Assembly (NCBI GenBank): GCA_964621905.1
Contig: CAZUNG010000002.1
Span: forward strand, 248,001-312,000
Source: Ruminococcus_G sp964621905
GTDB taxonomy: Bacteria > Bacillota > Clostridia > Lachnospirales > Lachnospiraceae
Reading direction: 5' to 3'
Length of the DNA stretch: 64,000 bases
Part shown: one piece after another, positions 26,422 through 34,524 of the stretch
Numbering within the stretch: position 1 is the stretch's first letter
How the letters are laid out: the number at the start of each line of letters is the position of its first letter
Program-made: the position numbers and the translations under genes
The notes under the pieces: model-generated
The model's database searches: none
The model's input: only the letters and a program-made list of their open reading frames with translations
What the model was told of the DNA's origin: nothing

Positions 26422-27299
26422 ATTTTCTCCTGCACCGCGCCCGTTGCCGGCCCTGTCAGGGATGGATATTCCAGCGTAATCCGTCCGATTTTTCCATTGC
26501 GGAACTCTTCCAATACCATTTTGGCAGCCTTCTCATAATCAAGCTCCTGTCCCTTTAACAGGCATTGGCGTTTTACCGCAATCCGTTCCAGCATTTTCAC
26601 GGGATCTTCTGTTTCCTCAATCTCATACCGTTTCGCCACAATCCCTTCGTAATGTTCATGCAGCATGTTCAAAAGCTCCAGCGCAAGCTCTTCCGCATTG
26701 ACTACTTCTTCCTTGATGGACCCAATCATCGCCAGCTTAACCCCGACACTCTGATCCTCAAATTTCGGCCAGAGAATCCCCGGAGTATCGAGAAGTTCCA
26801 GGCTTTTATTCAGGCGGATCCACTGCTTTCCCTTGGTAACTCCCGGTTTATTTCCGGTTTTCGTACATGCTTTTCCGGCATAAGAGTTAATAAAGGTAGA
26901 TTTTCCGACATTTGGAATCCCCACCACCATGGCGCGGATCGGACGGTTTTTTATCCCTCTTCTCCTGTCACGCTCTATCTTTTCCCTGCAGGCCTCCTGG
27001 ATCACTCCATTGATGGACTTGAGGCCACCGCCGCTTCGGGAATTCACTTTAACCGCATAAAAACCTTTGTTTCTGAAGTATTCAGACCACTGTTCATTAG
27101 ACCGTTCATCCGCCAGATCTGACTTGTTCAAAAGGATCAGGCGCGCCTTATTTCTGCCCAGATCATCAATGTCCGGATTCCGGCTCGAAAGCGGGATTCG
27201 GGCATCAACAAGCTCTATGATCAGGTCAATCAGCTTAATATCTTCCTGCATCATACGCTTTGCTTTCGTCATATGCCCCGGATACCACTGTAAATTCAT
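26418..27299 (-). CDS. rbgA: Ribosome biogenesis GTPase RbgA (YlqF)
   Basis: 293 residues. Circularly permuted GTPase needed for late 50S assembly: the G4 motif NKSDLAD comes before G1 (GIPNVGKSTF) and G3 (DTPG). N-terminal NLQWYPGHMTKA is the family signature. Followed directly by rnhB and preceded by lepB, the classical Firmicute order after rplS. Confidence 0.96.
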   Translation of the reverse strand: MNLQWYPGHMTKAKRMMQEDIKLIDLIIELVDARIPLSSRNPDIDDLGRNKARLILLNKSDLADERSNEQWSEYFRNKGFYAVKVNSRSGGGLKSINGVIQEACREKIERDRRRGIKNRPIRAMVVGIPNVGKSTFINSYAGKACTKTGNKPGVTKGKQWIRLNKSLELLDTPGILWPKFEDQSVGVKLAMIGSIKEEVVNAEELALELLNMLHEHYEGIVAKRYEIEETEDPVKMLERIAVKRQCLLKGQELDYEKAAKMVLEEFRNGKIGRITLEYPSLTGPATGAVQEKI

Positions 27300-27314
27300 A
27301 TCGTTACCTCAATT

Positions 27315-27881
27315 CTATACAAAACCCAGTTTACTCATCGGCGAGATCACAAACCAGAGTTTTCCAATAATATTTTCGCGTTTTACATTACCCATATCTG
27401 CAAACCGGCTGTCCACACTGCTGTTGCGGTTGTCCCCCAGCACAAAGTATTCATCGCTGGCAAGTTTGATCTCCTCCTCGGCCAGCCCGGGATTCGTAAT
27501 CGCAGGAAGATTTCTCTGTTCCACATAAGTCTCCCCGTTGATCAGAATCGTTCCATCCTTAATCTGGATCGTATCCCCCGGGACACCAATCACTCTCTTG
27601 ATATGGGTGCTCGCCTTTACATCACTGCTCGTGCGAAAAGCAATCACATCCCCCCGTTTCGGGGTACTCACCCTGTAAATCGCTTTGTCTACAAGAAACT
27701 TGTCTCCCGCCGAGAATGTCGGATCCATCGAACCTTCCTGCATCGCAACTGTCTGGCAGAACATCATGGACAGCAATGCGGCCAGACCGATTGTGAGCGC
27801 AATCTCAAGGATCCAAACAAGTACTCTTTTTAATTTCGTCTGCGCAAAATAATCTCTTACGTATCTTAAATTGACTTCCAT
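27315..27881 (-). CDS. lepB: Signal peptidase I
   Basis: 188 residues. One N-terminal membrane segment (VLVWILEIALTIGLAALLSMM region), catalytic Ser in MQEGSMDPTF, catalytic Lys in THIKRVIGVPGD, and the C-terminal GDNRNSSVDSR box. Removes signal peptides from exported proteins. ATG at 27881 with AAGAGGAAAAAATTTA, chosen over an upstream start at 27917 that lies in the terminator hairpin region. Confidence 0.94.
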   Translation of the reverse strand: MEVNLRYVRDYFAQTKLKRVLVWILEIALTIGLAALLSMMFCQTVAMQEGSMDPTFSAGDKFLVDKAIYRVSTPKRGDVIAFRTSSDVKASTHIKRVIGVPGDTIQIKDGTILINGETYVEQRNLPAITNPGLAEEEIKLASDEYFVLGDNRNSSVDSRFADMGNVKRENIIGKLWFVISPMSKLGFV

Positions 27882-27907
27882 TAAATTTTTTCCTCTTGTA
27901 TGCGGAA

Positions 27908-27940
27908 ACAGGGACAAACTACAACTGTAATTGTCCCTGT
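27908..27940 (-). terminator. Stem-loop between rplS and lepB
   Basis: Perfect 10-bp arms ACAGGGACAA (27908-27917) and TTGTCCCTGT (27931-27940). On the minus strand only a short TTTCC follows, so this probably acts as a partial terminator that lowers lepB relative to rplS. Confidence 0.6.
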
Positions 27941-27950
27941 CTAACTTCCA

Positions 27951-28298
27951 TTATTTGACTAATTCTTTCACCTTTGCAGCTTTACCGACACGTCCTCTTA
28001 AGTAGTACAGTTTCGCACGTCTTACTTTACCGCGTCTTACGACTTCGATCTTTTCTACGTTCGGTGAGTGCAGCGGCCATGTTTTTTCAACGCCGATACC
28101 GTTAGAATTCTTTCTCACTGTGAAAGTTTCACGGCTGCTTCCGCCCTGACGCTTCAGTACAACACCTTCGAAAATCTGAATTCTTTCACGGTTTCCCTCT
28201 TTGATTTTACCGTGTACTCTCACCGTATCACCTACATGGAATTCCGGAACTTCAGCTTTCATCTGCGCTGCTTCAATGTTTTTGATAATGTCGTTCAT
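27951..28298 (-). CDS. rplS: 50S ribosomal protein L19
   Basis: 115 residues, full length. Conserved segments FHVGDTVRVHGKIKEG, QIFEGVVLKRQGG and GIGVEKTWPLHSPNVEKIEVVRRGKVRRAKLYYLR are all present (the last quoted in part order only). Located at the interface of the two subunits. First gene of the lepB-rbgA-rnhB-yraN-pgeF run. Confidence 0.98.
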   Translation of the reverse strand: MNDIIKNIEAAQMKAEVPEFHVGDTVRVHGKIKEGNRERIQIFEGVVLKRQGGSSRETFTVRKNSNGIGVEKTWPLHSPNVEKIEVVRRGKVRRAKLYYLRGRVGKAAKVKELVK

Positions 28299-28382
28299 GA
28301 TCTTTCTTCTCCTTTGATTCTCTGGATGTTCTTAATACGTTTTGTAACAGAGGACCATCTCGTTTTCTTCACAACGGATTAA

Positions 28383-28411
28383 ATTATACTATACAATCAT
28401 GATTTTTGCAA
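28383..28411 (-). promoter_or_regulatory. SigA promoter of rplS with ~80-nt leader
   Basis: Minus strand TTGCAA (28406-28411) and TATAAT (28383-28388), 17-bp spacer. The transcript would have a leader of roughly 75-80 nt (28299-28376); Firmicute rplS leaders can hold an L19-binding structure, which I could not verify by eye. Confidence 0.75.
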
Positions 28412-28434
28412 GTTTTTCTTTTACGCCCAATCCC

Positions 28435-30321
28435 TTAACTGTTCTTCTTCCTGCGGACCGTCATCACTGCAGCCGACGCACCTGCCAGCAGACATACCGC
28501 CGCCATGGCTCCAACCGGAGTCTCATCTGCGGTCTTCGCATTCTTTGCTTTGGTACTGGTCGTTTTGGTTTTGGTTGTCGTTTTACGTGCAGTAGTTCCA
28601 GTTTTTCTGGTCCCGGAAGCTGATGTTACTTTATAAGAGACTTCTTTCACGTCCGTTGCATCCGCCACATCTTTCCATTCCCCTGCATCGGCATCGTATT
28701 CCTGCTTCTGGAATGTCACTTTGAGTTTATAGCTTCCGGCAGATGATGCTTTATAAGATCCTGATACCGAGGCTTTTCCTCCGGTTATATCGACGGGATC
28801 TGCACTTCCAACCTGATATGCTGTCGGAATATAACGTTCATTGCCGTGAACTTCCCCGTTCGTCGAACCGGCGCCGATTGCCTTAAAAGTAACCGTACTA
28901 TTTTTGGTATAAGATGATTTAACACCTGTGACCTTGTTGTCGTCTGCATTGGCAGTTGCGGTGCTGGAAGTTTTATATCCGGTTGCCACCGTAATTGCTT
29001 CTTTCCCGTAAGACGATACAAGCGGAGTTCCTGAATATCCATCGACTTTCACGGAAGCGCAGGTATCTCCCTGTACAAAAATGCTGCTGTCAAATTCATA
29101 TCCTGCAGCCGCTTTCAAAGTCACATAGGCATAGTATGCCGTATTTGCTCCAAAACGACCGCTGACTGTTTTTCCTTTTGCATCTTTCCACTCAACTTTT
29201 TCAACCGTGTATTTTGACGGCTCTGCTGACTCGGCCTCTTTGTCCGGCTTTTCCCCGCGCTTTGCAGGCGTCAGACCATTCACCGTGACAGCATCGATTT
29301 TGTCTGCGGCGGCCGGCACGTCAATTACATATTCAAACTCGGCAACCTCACTGCTTATATCGCTTACATAAGCAATCGCTTTGACCGTCATCGAAGCAGC
29401 CACCTCAATCGTCTCGCCAGCTGTGTATTTTTTCTGCGATTTATCCGGAGTTGTTCCGTCTGTCGTATAATAAATCTCCGCACCGTCAGTGGCGCTGGAA
29501 AGCTTTACCTTCTGCGCTGACGCAAAGGTTCCGGCTGCCGGATCAGCTGTCGGCGCTACAACCGTAAAGTTCGGATCAATCGTATAGTCATACGTTGCCA
29601 GTTCACTTTTTACATCGCCCCCGAACGCCATGACGTTCAATGTCGCACTCTTATCCAAAATGATCGGTTTGGTCTCATCATATTTTTCACCAACCTTTGT
29701 ATCACGGTCAGGTGTCTTTCCATCCGTCGTATAATAAATATCAACACCGGGCGTAGTACAGGCCAGGCTGATCGTCTGTGTGGTTTTGTATGTACCGGAT
29801 GCCACGGATGCCGTCGGCGCTGCAATCGTATAATTCGGGTCGACGGTATATTTAAATTCCACGACTTCGCTTTTATCCTCTCCAACGTAAGCGATTGCCT
29901 TAATCGTTGTTGTCGCTGCCTTTGCCGGATTCACCGCCGTATTTGCCGTCACTTTAATTTTCTGTGCGGAATCGTATTTTTTAATGGCGGGATCCGAGAG
30001 ATCTTTAACCGGCTCGGTAGTACCGTCTGTCGTATAGTAAATTTCGGCAGCCGGCGTATTCTCACACCTGAGTTCAATCGTCTGCTCCGCTTTATATGTC
30101 GCCGCCTCCGGCGATGCCGCCGGCTTTTCAACAGAGCCCTTCTGCCCGTCTTTCGCTGCAGGCGCTTTCCCGGAATCATCCGCCGCGCCTTTCGTGTCTG
30201 ACGACGCTGCCTTCAGCTGATCCCCCGTCATATCCTCTGCCGCAGCCGGTACCAATGCCAGATTCATCATCAGCACAGTTGCAATCAGCAGACAGGACAT
30301 TATTTTTTTCATCTTCTTCAT
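28435..30321 (-). CDS. Secreted cell-wall protein with chitobiase C-terminal-like repeats and sortase-type tail
   Basis: 628 residues. A signal peptide covers about residues 1-28 (lysine-rich start, hydrophobic core, cleavage after AAA). Three repeats of the CHB_HEX_C_1 type follow, each with an EIYYTTDGTTPD-like motif and each ending in a YTVDPNYT-like linker, then a lower-complexity region with an Ig-like fold (AGYEFDSSIF) and a Thr/Lys-rich wall-spanning stretch. The C-terminus is AKTADETPVGA, a hydrophobic segment and RRKKNS, i.e. a non-canonical sorting signal in the KTxDxxP style. ATG at 30321 with GGAGGTCAAGAACG. No catalytic domain is visible; adhesion or structural role inferred. Confidence 0.78.
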   Translation of the reverse strand: MKKMKKIMSCLLIATVLMMNLALVPAAAEDMTGDQLKAASSDTKGAADDSGKAPAAKDGQKGSVEKPAASPEAATYKAEQTIELRCENTPAAEIYYTTDGTTEPVKDLSDPAIKKYDSAQKIKVTANTAVNPAKAATTTIKAIAYVGEDKSEVVEFKYTVDPNYTIAAPTASVASGTYKTTQTISLACTTPGVDIYYTTDGKTPDRDTKVGEKYDETKPIILDKSATLNVMAFGGDVKSELATYDYTIDPNFTVVAPTADPAAGTFASAQKVKLSSATDGAEIYYTTDGTTPDKSQKKYTAGETIEVAASMTVKAIAYVSDISSEVAEFEYVIDVPAAADKIDAVTVNGLTPAKRGEKPDKEAESAEPSKYTVEKVEWKDAKGKTVSGRFGANTAYYAYVTLKAAAGYEFDSSIFVQGDTCASVKVDGYSGTPLVSSYGKEAITVATGYKTSSTATANADDNKVTGVKSSYTKNSTVTFKAIGAGSTNGEVHGNERYIPTAYQVGSADPVDITGGKASVSGSYKASSAGSYKLKVTFQKQEYDADAGEWKDVADATDVKEVSYKVTSASGTRKTGTTARKTTTKTKTTSTKAKNAKTADETPVGAMAAVCLLAGASAAVMTVRRKKNS

Positions 30322-30370
30322 CGTTCTTGACCTCCACAGATGCTGTTTTTATGCGCAATTCGCTTTTTTT

Positions 30371-30399
30371 ATTATATCACCACAACTGTTTTACGTAAA
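30371..30399 (-). promoter_or_regulatory. SigA promoter of the repeat-containing wall protein
   Basis: Minus strand TTTACG (30394-30399) and TATAAT (30371-30376), 17-bp spacer, 50 bp upstream of the ATG. Confidence 0.6.
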
Positions 30400-30449
30400 G
30401 TGATATATATAAACTGGCATACCTCTTTTGTCATACTGTTCTGTAATGC

Positions 30450-30478
30450 TTGCAATTCCCGGCAAAATCATGTATATT
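30450..30478 (+). promoter_or_regulatory. SigA promoter of the CNNM/CorC gene
   Basis: TTGCAA (30450-30455) and TATATT (30473-30478), 17-bp spacer, 56 bp upstream of the TTG start. Confidence 0.6.
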
Positions 30479-30534
30479 TTGTATTAAAACTACATTTTTG
30501 ATTAAGATTATCATTAAGAAGGAGTTGACTGTAC

Positions 30535-31818
30535 TTGGATTCAAGTGACGCCATACAAATCGCAGTCCTGTTTCTGCTGATCGGACTCTCCGCATTTTTT
30601 TCATCCGCGGAGACTTCCCTCACAACAGTAAACAAGCTGCGCATCAAAACTTTACACGACGAAGGAAACCGAAGAGCCGGCAAGCTGCTGAAAGTGGTGG
30701 AGAACCCCGGCAAACTGCTGAGCACTATATTGATCGGCAATAACATTGTCAATATCTCCGCATCTTCGCTGGCAACCTCTCTGGCCATTCGTCTGGCCGG
30801 CAATGCAGGTGTCGGTATTGCAACCGGAATCATCACTCTGCTGGTTTTGATCTTCGGAGAGATTACACCGAAAACCATGGCCACTCTGTATGCAGAAAAA
30901 CTGTCTCTGTCCTACGCACCGGTCATATATATGCTGATGATCGTCCTGACACCGGTGATTTATATTGTAAATAAACTGTCCTATGCGATCTTAGTGCTGC
31001 TTCGCGTAGATCCAAACGGCAAATCCCAGCCCATGACCGAAAATGAACTGCGCACCATCGTTGACGTCAGCCATGAAGACGGAGTGATTGAAACAGAAGA
31101 ACGGCAGATGATCTACAACGTGTTTGATTTCGGAGATTCCGAGGCGAAAGACATTATGGTCCCCCGGATCGATATGATATTCGTCCATGTGGATACCTCT
31201 TACGAGGAACTCATCAGATTATTCAGAGTAGAGACATACACGCGGTATCCGGTCTATGAAGAGACGACAGATTCTATCCTTGGAACCATCAATGTGAAAG
31301 ATTTGATCGGTCTGGAAGATAAAGAACACTTTTCCATACGCAGTATTCTCCGGGAAGCGTATTTTACGTATGAACACAAAAGTACTTCTTCTCTGCTCCT
31401 GGAAATGCGTGAACAGTCCATCAACTTTGCGATCGTTCTGGACGAGTACGGCGCAACCGCCGGCCTGATCACGCTGGAAGATCTGCTGGAAGAAATCGTC
31501 GGGGAAATCCGTGATGAATATGACGAGGGCGAGGAAGAAATGCTGACCGCCATTATCCCAGGCCAGGAATATATAGCGCTCGGTTCCGCCAAGCTTGAGG
31601 ACCTGGACGAGGCGCTGGGCCTTGATCTGGAATCAGAAGACTATGACTCCATCGGCGGGTATATCATTGAACAGCTGGACCGTATTCCGGAACCGGGTGA
31701 GACGCTTCTTTTGGAAAACGGTATTCGCCTTGTCGTTGACCAGCTGCAGAAAAACCGGATCGAACTGGTGCACCTTTACCTTCCGGAAGAAAAGAAAGCG
31801 GCAAAAGGCTGCCTGTAA
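30535..31818 (+). CDS. Hemolysin-family CNNM/CorC transporter
   Basis: 427 residues. N-terminal DUF21/CNNM membrane domain (about residues 1-190, three to four helices, with SAFFSSAETSLTTVN and GNNIVNISASSLATSLA), a CBS pair (about 205-330, MVPRIDMIFV and DEYGATAGLITLEDLLEEIVG), and the C-terminal CorC_HlyC domain (DSIGGYIIEQLDRIPEPGE). Family members are Mg2+ (or other divalent cation) exporters or regulators of export. TTG start with AAGAAGGAG about 11 nt upstream. Single-gene unit. Confidence 0.9.
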   Translation: MDSSDAIQIAVLFLLIGLSAFFSSAETSLTTVNKLRIKTLHDEGNRRAGKLLKVVENPGKLLSTILIGNNIVNISASSLATSLAIRLAGNAGVGIATGIITLLVLIFGEITPKTMATLYAEKLSLSYAPVIYMLMIVLTPVIYIVNKLSYAILVLLRVDPNGKSQPMTENELRTIVDVSHEDGVIETEERQMIYNVFDFGDSEAKDIMVPRIDMIFVHVDTSYEELIRLFRVETYTRYPVYEETTDSILGTINVKDLIGLEDKEHFSIRSILREAYFTYEHKSTSSLLLEMREQSINFAIVLDEYGATAGLITLEDLLEEIVGEIRDEYDEGEEEMLTAIIPGQEYIALGSAKLEDLDEALGLDLESEDYDSIGGYIIEQLDRIPEPGETLLLENGIRLVVDQLQKNRIELVHLYLPEEKKAAKGCL

Positions 31819-31829
31819 TTCGTCTGTCA

Positions 31830-31874
31830 CTGCGGGCGGGACAAGCAATATCAGCTTGTCCCGCCCGCAGTTTT
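31830..31874 (+). terminator. Terminator of the CNNM/CorC gene
   Basis: Perfect 17-bp G/C-rich stem (arms start CTGCGGGCGGGACAAGC at 31830 and end at 31870) with a 7-nt loop, followed by TTTT. Also lies just after the convergent YdcF-like gene. Confidence 0.85.
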
Positions 31875-31884
31875 CCGTGACTCT

Positions 31885-32499
31885 TTATCTGTTCTCCCAC
31901 TGATCTTTAATCTTATGCAGGATTCCGTGGAACTGGCCTCCGCAGCGTTCCATTTCCCCCAGCACCAGTTCGATTCCCAGATCCGTCAGATGCCAGTTTT
32001 CCCTGTTAATGCCCTGGATTTCCACCGCACACACCTGAAATTCTGTCTCCGGATACAGCAGCTGATAGTACATCAGACATCGCCTCGCGTGATAGGCTTT
32101 GCAGCAAATAATGGCTTTTCGCACTTCGATCCCCGCGCCATCCGTAACACGGCGGGAGTAAATGGCATTCTCATACGTGTAAGTTGCCCGCTCCTCCCTG
32201 AGCACCGCATGGTCCGGAACCGCACACGCGCGCAGCACCTCATGCAAAAATTCCCACTCCGTGACATATGAGCCGCCATATAACTCGCGCTTATCCTGCA
32301 CTCCCTCGAAAACTCCACGCTGTTTGCTATATTTTCCGGAAGGCAGAATGAACGGCGCATACCCTGCGTGATAAAGCCCTGCCGCCGTTTCCGCCATCTG
32401 TGGATATCCATTACCCGGAACCATGATCATGTCAGCCGGGCCGGGCACATCATTGACAAAAATAAAATCCGTGATCTGGTTAAGAAATCTCTGATTCAT
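31885..32499 (-). CDS. YdcF/ElyC-like (DUF218) protein
   Basis: 204 residues with the DUF218 fold: ADMIMVPGNGYPQMA at the N-terminal strand, a conserved acidic/basic EERATYTYENAIYSR helix and KAIICCKAYHARRCLMYYQ. No membrane anchor is seen, unlike ElyC/SanA. Family members are linked to envelope or vancomycin sensitivity phenotypes; the reaction is unknown. ATG at 32499 with GGAGGATCAC, chosen over 32544. Confidence 0.85.
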   Translation of the reverse strand: MNQRFLNQITDFIFVNDVPGPADMIMVPGNGYPQMAETAAGLYHAGYAPFILPSGKYSKQRGVFEGVQDKRELYGGSYVTEWEFLHEVLRACAVPDHAVLREERATYTYENAIYSRRVTDGAGIEVRKAIICCKAYHARRCLMYYQLLYPETEFQVCAVEIQGINRENWHLTDLGIELVLGEMERCGGQFHGILHKIKDQWENR

Positions 32500-32525
32500 G
32501 TGATCCTCCGCTGTTCTTTCCAACA

Positions 32526-32554
32526 AGTATACCACAAAAAACATGCTGCCGTAA
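32526..32554 (-). promoter_or_regulatory. Promoter of the YdcF-like gene
   Basis: Minus strand TTACGG (32549-32554) and TATACT (32526-32531) with TGG extension, 17-bp spacer. Confidence 0.5.
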
Positions 32555-32643
32555 GCACCGTATCAAACGCAGGGCAGAATCAGGGGCGCACACCTTCCGT
32601 TTATAAAGTTGTGCCGCCCGCTCTGCCATCCATTCGTTCGTTT

Positions 32644-33411
32644 TTACGTCGTGATCATCGTACTGTATCCATCCTCACGCAGTCTGCGCTCCATGGTGAC
32701 TGCATTGCCAAGCTGCTGAAACGCGCCAACCTGTACTTTGAACAATCCATCCTGATTCAGAATAAATGCAGGATATCCTTTATCCAGCAGCTCATACAGC
32801 TGATTATCCGCATACTGTCTTACGCGGTATGCCCCCACCTGCACACGGTAATATGTCGGATCCGGATTCGTCACCGTCTCTTCATTCAAGGTTCCAAGGA
32901 TTGCATCCGCAATCGCCTGTGCAATTTCATCAAATTTTGAATCAAACAGCTCATTGTCTGCATCCGTGTTGATGAAACCAACTTCCACCAGGACTGCGGG
33001 CATATTCGTCCTTCTAAGGACTACAAGGCCCGGACGCTCTTTTACACCGAGGTCTTTAAATCCAACCTCACCGAGTGCACCATTGATATTTTCTGCCATC
33101 TGTAGTTTGATCCCTGATTTATCGTAGATAAGACTTTCCACCCCGGAATACTGGTTGGGGCGCGGACTGGAATTCCGATGAATGGAGATAAAGAAATCGG
33201 CGCCTGACTGGTTCGCAATCTGCGCCTTTTCAAAAGGCGTCTGGTAGACGTCCGTCGTCCTGGTATATGCAACGTCTATCCCATTTTCCTCCAGAATTTT
33301 CCCGATCGCCAGTACAAGACGAAGCGTATCGTCCTTTTCATTCCGTCCCTGGTAGGTGGCTCCCGGATCACCGCCTCCGTGTCCTGCGTCCAGCATAATT
33401 TTATACGGCAA
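32644..33411 (-). CDS. N-acetylmuramoyl-L-alanine amidase, CwlC-like, with SPOR domain
   Basis: 255 residues. An Amidase_3 zinc domain (about 1-170) with Zn ligands H11 and E25 (LDAGHGGGDPGATYQGRNE), the SIHRNS His and the catalytic VEVGFIN Glu; then a SPOR domain from about 185 (YYRVQVGAYRV ... GLFKVQVGAFQ). No signal peptide. Same length and layout as B. subtilis CwlC, the amidase made in the mother cell for lysis, so a sporulation role is inferred. I chose TTG at 33411 because AAGAGGTG lies 6 nt upstream; a longer frame to 33504 has no ribosome binding site. Confidence 0.85.
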   Translation of the reverse strand: MPYKIMLDAGHGGGDPGATYQGRNEKDDTLRLVLAIGKILEENGIDVAYTRTTDVYQTPFEKAQIANQSGADFFISIHRNSSPRPNQYSGVESLIYDKSGIKLQMAENINGALGEVGFKDLGVKERPGLVVLRRTNMPAVLVEVGFINTDADNELFDSKFDEIAQAIADAILGTLNEETVTNPDPTYYRVQVGAYRVRQYADNQLYELLDKGYPAFILNQDGLFKVQVGAFQQLGNAVTMERRLREDGYSTMITT

Positions 33412-33417
33412 TAAAAA

Positions 33418-33462
33418 CACCTCTTTTACATACCTTTCATAATTAAGATATGCAAAGAGGTG
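33418..33462 (-). promoter_or_regulatory. Inverted repeat that can hide the amidase ribosome binding site, with a sporulation-type -10 in its loop
   Basis: Arms CACCTCTTT (33418-33426) and AAAGAGGTG (33454-33462) are a perfect 9-bp stem around a 27-nt loop. In the minus-strand mRNA the 3' arm is the Shine-Dalgarno of the amidase gene. The loop contains minus-strand CATATCTTA (33444-33452), matching CATAnnnTA of SigK/SigE-class promoters. Read-through mRNA could fold the stem; mRNA starting inside it could not. The -35 is unclear. Confidence 0.45.
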
Positions 33463-33500
33463 CACGTATGCTTCTTTTTCCTTGTAATCTCTGTCCTCCG

Positions 33501-33743
33501 TCACTTCCGCATCAGATAGACAATCCCTCCCAAAAGGCCAACAAACGCTCCGGCGTATCCGGCAATGCAGGCAATCAGCACGTTTCTTGCCTCACCGCGC
33601 AGATCAAAGACCAGACAAACCAGGAAAGCAATCATACCGGCAAGCAATGTCCAGAAAACTGCATTAAAAAGCAAAAACAGATATCCTTTGTTCTCTTTCT
33701 TCTGGTTTGTCAGCCGGTTCGCAAGATTCCAGATCCATGTCAT
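33501..33743 (-). CDS. Small two-helix membrane protein
   Basis: 80 residues, not recognised. Two hydrophobic segments (about 20-44, FLLFNAVFWTLLAGMIAFLVCLVF, quoted in part as LLFNAVFWTLLAGM, and 52-76, LIACIAGYAGAFVGLLGG) joined by a short polar loop. ATG at 33743 is preferred, with AGGAGG 8 nt upstream; an ATG two codons earlier (33749) is too close to it. It lies between trkA and the CwlC-like amidase. Confidence 0.65.
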   Translation of the reverse strand: MTWIWNLANRLTNQKKENKGYLFLLFNAVFWTLLAGMIAFLVCLVFDLRGEARNVLIACIAGYAGAFVGLLGGIVYLMRK

Positions 33744-33848
33744 ATCCATCGCCTCCTGTTCTTATTCTATCTCTCATTAACAACAGAATAGTACAGCGAT
33801 GTAAAATTGGTAACCAGATTTTTGTAAAGCCGGCGTAAAATCTCATGA

Positions 33849-34502
33849 TTATTTTGTCAGCGGCCTGATATCCTCCGGGCTTCCCATGACCATGAGACTC
33901 TCTCCCTCCGAAAACACATGATCCGGATGCGGCAGCGGATAGATCTTGCCATTCCGCTTTGTCGCCAAGATACTGACATGGTATCTGGTCCGCACAGATT
34001 TTTCGACAATACTTTTGCCAAGCCACGAATGAGGAACCTCAATCTCATAGATTGCATATTCCGGAGTCAGCTCAATATAGTCAAAAATATGCGGTGACCC
34101 ATATTTAATCGCAAGGCGCTCCGCCATCTCGCGCTCCGCATATACCACATGATCTGCACCGTTTCTCAGCAGCAGCTTCTTATGGACATCACGGGTGGCT
34201 CTGGCCAAAATATATTTTGCACCCATATCTTTCAGCAGCACCGTAACTTCCAGCGCCGTCTGAAAATTATCCCCAATCGCGACAACACAAATATCAAAAT
34301 TTGCAATTCCCAAGGACCCGATAAAATCTTCGTTCGCCGCATCACCAATGCGGATATTCTGAGCCAGATTCACAGCGCTGTCGGCGCGCTCCTCGCTTTT
34401 TTCTATCGCGAGCACACTGTTCCCGCACTCTATAAACTTTCTCACAATGTGTCTTCCGAATCTTCCCAGTCCAATCACCAATATCGATTTTGCAGCAGCC
34501 AT
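33849..34502 (-). CDS. ktrA: Potassium uptake regulatory protein TrkA/KtrA
   Basis: 217 residues. N-terminal RCK domain with the NAD/ATP-binding ILVIGLGRFGRHIV and a C-terminal RCK_C domain (LGKSIVEKSVRTRYHVSILA ...). Forms a cytoplasmic gating ring on the KtrB/TrkH pore. ATG at 34502 with AAGGAGACAAAA, 22 bp after trkH. Confidence 0.94.
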   Translation of the reverse strand: MAAAKSILVIGLGRFGRHIVRKFIECGNSVLAIEKSEERADSAVNLAQNIRIGDAANEDFIGSLGIANFDICVVAIGDNFQTALEVTVLLKDMGAKYILARATRDVHKKLLLRNGADHVVYAEREMAERLAIKYGSPHIFDYIELTPEYAIYEIEVPHSWLGKSIVEKSVRTRYHVSILATKRNGKIYPLPHPDHVFSEGESLMVMGSPEDIRPLTK

Positions 34503-34524
34503 TTTTGTCTCCTTTTTTCCTCTT

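Noticed and set aside
28299..28376. L19 leader RNA
   Set aside because: Position and length fit, but I could not confirm the conserved structure by eye, so only the promoter is listed.
32500..32643. G/C-rich partly paired segment between the amidase and the YdcF-like gene
   Set aside because: Stem is interrupted and has no U-run; only the YdcF promoter inside it is supported.
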